Assembly (NCBI GenBank): GCA_949152475.1
Contig: OX424563.1
Coordinates: 10,017,001 to 10,081,000, forward strand
Source: Terebella lapidaria
Lineage: Eukaryota; Annelida; Polychaeta; Terebellida; Terebellidae
Direction: 5' to 3'
DNA: 64,000 nt
Position 1 is the first letter of the stretch, and the number at the start of each line of letters is the position of its first letter. The notes below the pieces were generated by a model. It did no database searches. It saw nothing but the letters and a program-made list of their open reading frames with translations, and had not been told where the DNA came from. Made by a program: the position numbers and the translations under genes. Positions 59,451 through 64,000 of the stretch are shown in pieces.

Positions 59451-62400
59451 ATGGAGGCTTTCTTGTTGAAAAGGGACTGCGGTGTGGCGGTCGAAAAGAT
59501 GAGAGAAGACAAGGTAATGTATACAATGTTTGTGTCAATCAGTGACCTACTTTGACAGATTTATGTGTTTCAGTTGTGTCCATATGAATTAGGGCTTCCA
59601 TACCATACCAAATAAATCACGTGCATGAAGCTATTGATGTTTTTTTATGTGACATAAAGACATCAAAATAATAATATTTTGCACATTAATGTAGTCAATC
59701 AATCCTAGATTATATTATGTAGTTCAAACCAGTCATCCGATACTAGGTTTTGCATCGAGGATCCCTACTCTTCCCGAATGCAGTGCTATAATCTACAAAT
59801 GGTATTCTAAAGTTCGGTCCCGTCACCCGAAAAGGGTTTTGTATTGATGCTCCCTACTCCTTCCCGATTCAATGCCACAATCTTGGAAATCTATCAGGTG
59901 GAAAAGTTCATCACATCGGAATCTGTCTCCTCCACCGTCTCTTTCACATTGGAACCTGTTTCCTCCTGTCTACCATATATTTCTTCCACATTGGTATGTG
60001 TCCCCTCGACTCTTGCAACTGTCTCTTTCATACTGGAATATGTCTCCAAGTCCCACAGTCTGGCATCTATTTAATCCACGTTGGAACATATCTGCTCCAT
60101 TCTAGCAACTGTCTCTTTCACATTGGAAATTGTCTCCTCGAGTTTGGCATCTATTTCCTCCACATTGGAACATATCTGCTCTCCTTCACGCTGGAATCTG
60201 GCCTCTTCTCGCCTGACGCCTGTGCTTGGTATCAATATTTCCTACGCATCTGGCATATTGTTCCGAGACTGAAACGTGCGTCTCCTCTTCACAGGATTCA
60301 CTCCTCTTCACAGACGCTTTGCGGTCAACGACGACCGAGTGGGTGTATCCCCCTAAGCCCCGTCATCCCTGTCGCCAAAAACATTTTACAAGTATCTTTC
60401 TTCCCCACCTTTAAATTTAACTAAAAATTAATTTTAATTGATAATGACATCAACGTTATCACAACCACCACATTTTGTTGATCTATGTAACTGGCAGCAA
60501 TTTCTATTACATATTTAGAAGTATCATTACTATAGGCACAAAAAGTTTGTTGGGCAAATGATTTTTCTTGTTCGAGTCCATTGATAAACGTTTGTCACCT
60601 TAACTACTTTTATTGTGCTCCATAATAGACTTAACTAGGTTAATTATATGATTTACAGTATGTTGTTCTGTTTCCGAGCACAACAGATAAAACACTACGG
60701 TGTAGATTTAGAACGTGAACACTTATTGTGACAAACGATGCATACTGTTCTCAGTGTTTCGTCATCAACCACCCGATTCAAAAATGAACTAATAATTTAC
60801 ACAGTAAATAAGCTCTGTGTAACTTCTTTCAGGTCGACGAAGATGTAGCCCGTTTGATGGATGACGAACAACTCGCACGGTACGTCTCGAGACCAGGCGA
60901 TCTGCTAGCACTCAGGAACTTTTTGAAACTCGCAGATAAGTCTTCCGTGAAAAAGAAGAGCTTGATAGAACGCCTCAAAGCTCGCCTAGAAAGTAGGGAT
61001 GATGATGGGGAAGCCAGTGAGAAAAAGCCAAGGAAGAATGCAGCGAAACCCCACCATATGATAGAGCTGGGATGGATGCATTTTGATCCGAAGAGACACA
61101 TTTATGCCCAGATCAGAGCCAAGAAGGGGGGTGGAACACGAACCCTACCTGTTGAAAAAGATGCCACGAAGAATGATATCATAACCAAGGCTACGCAGTT
61201 ATTTTTCCCCAATGGAGAATCATCATTCGGACCTCTGACGGAGATGGAAACTGATCTTACTGACTTCAAATGTCATACCATGGACACAAACACTAAGCTA
61301 CGAGACATCATTGACATCGCAAAAATGAGAAAAATCCGTTTCTACTTGAAAACTAAGCTTACCGGTGACAACGTGCTTGAGCGTGACAATGCAGACCAAA
61401 CCCTGCCGGACCTGGTTCAGGACTCTGATCAGCAACTTGCCACGGGAGACGCCGGTGCACACCTCCAAAACGACGAGGAGACGTTTGATGATACCCCACC
61501 ACTGGTTCCTGAAGAGCAGCCTGGACCCATCGCGTCAACTCCTACAGATGGTCATCCACAAGCTGCCTGGGAGGACTCACTTGGTGAAATACAGTTCGCC
61601 AACTTTGTTCCACCTACACGGCCGAGCAAACCTGTTGAAATCAGAGTACACCGAGGACATGTATTCCGGGAGCTAATAGATTTCTTGTCAAGCCAGGCAG
61701 ACATTGACGTCAAGAACGATATCATAACTGCTACAGTAGTTCTACCCAATGGAGAAGTGGAGCGAGCCGACGACAACGGCGGAGTAATGCGAGATATTCT
61801 GTCGGAATTCTGGGACACTTTCTACGAGCAATGCACACTGGGTGCAGACCTCAAAGTTCCATTCCTGAGACATGATTTTGAATTCCGTCACTGGCAATCA
61901 ATAGCGCATGTCTTCGCAATGGGATGGGTGCTGCAAGGTGTGATACCTGTGAGATTGGCGCCGAGCTTCCTGAAGTGTTGTCTGTATGGTGTAGACCCGC
62001 ACGACAACAACGGTGAAATCCTACAAGAGTTCATGCTCTATGTCCCAGACAGCGAACGTGTTGTCTTCCAGGCTGCTATTGCGGATTTCGACTGTGTTGA
62101 CCAGGACGACCTCCTAGAAATGTTGTCCATCCATGAGTGCAAAGTTCGGGTGACGAAGGACAACATATCAAAGACTCTAGGTCAAATAGCAAACAAGGAA
62201 ATCATACAGGAGCCATCATTCATCAAGGATTCCTTCTTCGCGACGCTGTTGGGTTATGGACTAAACATCGACTTGAGCAACGTACTTGAAAGACTAAAAC
62301 CAACGACAAAGCGGGTGTTATCCATTCTGACATGTGATGATTCCGATGCTAAATCATTCAATCATCTGAAACGATACATACGCGAGTTGAACGAAGATAT

Positions 62401-62638
62401 GCTTCGAACATTCCTACGCTTTACCACGGCATCCAATCTGACGTTGTCCGACCGGGAAGGCAATTACCACAGCCTCACAGTCCGCATGATCGATCTCCAA
62501 GGTCTGGAGCGCAGACCGATAGCACACACGTGTGGACGGGTTCTTGAACTGCCCAAGGTGTATGAGAATTTCCCACAATTCAGATCGGAGTTCAACGCTG
62601 TATTGACCAGCAGTGTATGGGTTATGGACATGAATTAA
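59451..62638 (+). CDS. HECT-like E3 ubiquitin ligase
   Basis: Two exons, 59451-59513 (MEAFLLKRDCGVAVEKMRED then K, donor GTAATG) and 60833-62638 (after TTCTTTCAG, from VDEDVARLMDDEQLARYVSR), joined in phase 0; 622 aa. HECT enzymes take ubiquitin from an E2 onto a cysteine and pass it to a substrate. The N-terminus to about residue 70 is helical and charged (KKKSLIERLKARLESRDDD). Residues 90-190 may hold a ubiquitin-like or adaptor region. About 200-280 is acidic and low-complexity. From about 290 (VEIRVHRGHVFRELIDFLS) to the end is the HECT-like part, including VPFLRHDFEFRHWQSIAHVF and the C-lobe LERRPIAHTCGRVLELP with the likely catalytic Cys588 in HTCG. It ends WVMDMN, as in a family of uncharacterised animal HECT-like proteins related to G2E3. 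The N-lobe is shorter than in classic HECTs. No stop or frameshift. An AATAAA lies at 63234. Confidence 0.85.
59877..60300 (-). pseudogene. Coiled-coil coding remnant in intron 1 of the HECT-like gene
   Basis: The minus strand reads EQICSNVEEIDAKLEETISN, VKETVARMEQICSNVD, an in-frame stop, then IDARLWDL, MKETVARVEGTHTNVEEIYG and QEETGSNVKETVEETDS. The hydrophobic and charged spacing and repeat of SNVKETV are typical of a long coiled coil. At DNA level it is a degenerate repeat of TTTCACATTGGAA words. The stop and lack of splice context suggest a fragment, perhaps from a mobile element. Family unknown. Confidence 0.45.
60318..60375 (-). mobile_element. Degenerate Helitron-like 3' terminus
   Basis: The reverse complement has GGCGACAGGGATGACGGGGC, ATACACCCACT and a hairpin CGGTC-GTCGTT-GACCG, then CAAAGCGTCTGTG where the relatives have CTAGT. 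Related to 37036-37108 and 50190-50258 but with the terminal CTAG altered. Confidence 0.5.
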
Positions 62639-62883
62639 TGACGTCGCATTTATTTAAATGCATCTGATGAATGACTGTTTTGGTGTTTCCATTCATCAGT
62701 AACTACTAATCGATGTAACATTTTATGTTGGAGACAAACATTGCTAGTTTGTGTGTGATTTTCATGATTAGTTCATGTACTTGTGTTTATGTTGATTGGG
62801 TAAATACCCCGAGTTTGACTTTAATTGCGCTACCTACTCGATGGAACTCGTTACATATACATGTAGATAGAATGTGTTCAGAA

Positions 62884-63128
62884 TATGAACAAACTTGTTA
62901 TTGCCTGATAATAGGCAGGCATATTGTATATCTCGGACGATTCCTATTGCTAAAATGCACTTGTTTTTATTGTGATCTGAGTTTATTTGTTTTTTTTTTC
63001 ACAATAAGAACACATTTGTTATTGCCTGATAGTAAGCTGGAATATTGTATATCTCGGACGATTCATATTGCTAGAATGCACTTGTTTTGTTGTCATCTGG
63101 GTTTATTGGTGTTTTCGACATGGAATTA
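62884..63128. repeat. Two-unit tandem repeat 3' of the HECT-like gene
   Basis: Two diverged copies, spaced 121 bp, of a unit with GTTATTGCCTGATA, TATTGTATATCTCGGACGAT and AATGCACTTGTTTT. It lies in the presumed 3' UTR, before AATAAA at 63234. Confidence 0.85.
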
Positions 63129-63545
63129 TAGATCACGTCACAACGACATTTGTATGGATATATCACGATTATTTCACGATTGAAAAAACCGATTCTCCTG
63201 TAATTGTATTCATTGTTTCACTTGATGTTTTAAAAATAAAATTAAAATGAACCACATTCCGACTTTTTAATTTAACATGTACGGCACACAAAAGTCATAT
63301 ACGCAGGCTCAATGCAATTGCGACCATTTTGAATGAATTCACTCAGGGATTAGACAACAATGAGCATTTCATTTTCCAAACTTTATTGCAAGAAATCAAC
63401 GCTGATCAAGATGACACTTCTCAGACCCAGCATACTGACAGTCCTGATGTTAAGGGCCAGACAAGTCCAACGCAGTGCACTGTCGCTTTTCGGGCCCTTA
63501 AATATTACTTTTCAACGCGTCAGACTGATGTCATTCGAATCGTTT
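63129..63545. other. Convergent intergenic gap
   Basis: The gap separates the 3' ends of the HECT-like and integrase-like genes. A polyadenylation-type AATAAA on the plus strand lies at 63234-63239. The 77-codon plus ORFs at 63329-63593 have no recognisable motif. Confidence 0.4.
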
Positions 63546-63872
63546 CTACAAGTTGGACATAATATCATATCTAAGCAATGTGTACAGCTCTAGTCGTCCA
63601 TCCGCATCTGATGGCATTGTGATATCGTGTTCCTCCATTACACACACACATAAGTCATGAATTAGTTCCGTACAAGGGATTTCGCGACGTGGTGTAATTT
63701 CACTCACGCACGCTTGGACATCGAATTGGTCAATTGTAACTGCGTAGTCCCTTGCTCCATGTAAGGCTGGTATCGTGTGCATGATCCATGGACGACCACT
63801 GGTCAAGATGCGCTGTCTGTATGGCCGTATTCGATGGTGATTCCACGTGGAACGTATGTCATCAAGAGTTGC
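63546..63872 (-). CDS. Integrase-like (DDE) protein, last exon, partial
   Basis: The exon opens after GTTTTCAG and encodes ATLDDIRSTWNHHRIRPYRQ, then TSGRPWIMHTIPALHGARDY, and a further ~65 residues to a TAG at 63546. The pattern 'W-N-x-H-R-I-R ... G-x-P-x-x-x-x-x-x-P-x-x-x-G-x-x-D-Y' is the C-terminal part of a family of DDE-type integrase-core proteins found in many animals, thought to derive from DNA transposons. The catalytic D,D,E residues would be in upstream exons beyond the window edge, so activity cannot be judged. It converges on the HECT-like gene, ending about 900 bp from its stop. Confidence 0.55.
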   Translation of the reverse strand, partial: ATLDDIRSTWNHHRIRPYRQRILTSGRPWIMHTIPALHGARDYAVTIDQFDVQACVSEITPRREIPCTELIHDLCVCVMEEHDITMPSDADGRLELYTLLRYDIMSNL

Positions 63873-63929
63873 CTGAAAACGTACAATGAGATAGTTTAAA
63901 ACCAACAACAGGAATCAGGGCCAGTTTAG

Positions 63930-64000
63930 CACATGTCAGGTACAAGCTAGATACAGGATCAGATACAAAGTCAGGTACAGGTTAGGTACAGGTTAGGTGC
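63930..64000. repeat. Short tandem AGGTACAGGTT-type repeat at window edge
   Basis: Repeated CAGGTACA / AGATACAGGATCAG / AGGTACAGGTTAGG words, about five units, probably continuing past the window. Confidence 0.7.

Overview
The window is nuclear DNA of an animal, most likely a marine invertebrate. Coding exons are short, bounded by GT/AG splice sites and separated by AT-rich introns. No bacterial-style gene packing is seen. The repeat content (tRNA-derived SINEs, LINE and other reverse transcriptase debris, Helitron-like termini, TIR elements, and interspersed repeats built from 'AAGGTCA' and 'GGCGGCCATTTT' words with 'GACGGACG' tails) and the gene families (fucolectin-like F5/8-C proteins, a HECT-like ligase, a SAM-domain family) fit a lophotrochozoan or an invertebrate deuterostome. 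I cannot name the species.

Layout: 0-8.8 kb is repeat debris: a reverse transcriptase pseudogene on the minus strand (6.0-7.4 kb), a second 3' fragment of it on the plus strand (1.74 kb), a large imperfect inverted structure between them, and two families of short interspersed elements called F1 and F2 here. 8.8-14.4 kb holds lectin-like gene A (minus strand, 7 exons modelled, 341 aa, signal peptide, two F5/8-C-type domains). 15-35 kb is gene-poor and repeat-rich, with a RecQ-like helicase fragment (23.3-24.4 kb), a Harbinger-like TIR element (25.0-26.55 kb), a LINE 3' fragment and a SINE. 35.1-43.55 kb holds exons of a SAM-domain family gene (minus strand) with an in-frame stop, split by a Helitron-like element that carries a 147-bp satellite. 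46.1-56.5 kb holds lectin-like gene B, a diverged tandem copy of A swollen by later insertions. 56.9-59.0 kb is minisatellite and TIR/palindromic elements. 59.45-62.64 kb is the best intact gene, a two-exon HECT-like E3 ubiquitin ligase (622 aa). The last exon of an integrase-like gene converges on it at the right edge.

How the genes relate: the two lectin genes are one tandem family, with all splice phases equal to 1 and one exon region nearly identical between copies, suggesting gene conversion. The duplication also makes this window a natural experiment, because several elements have an identifiable empty site in the other copy, giving their exact ends. The HECT-like and integrase-like genes at the right edge may be cargo and transposase of one mobile element; that is inference. 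Exon boundaries were read by eye from splice motifs, frame and cross-copy conservation, without transcripts.
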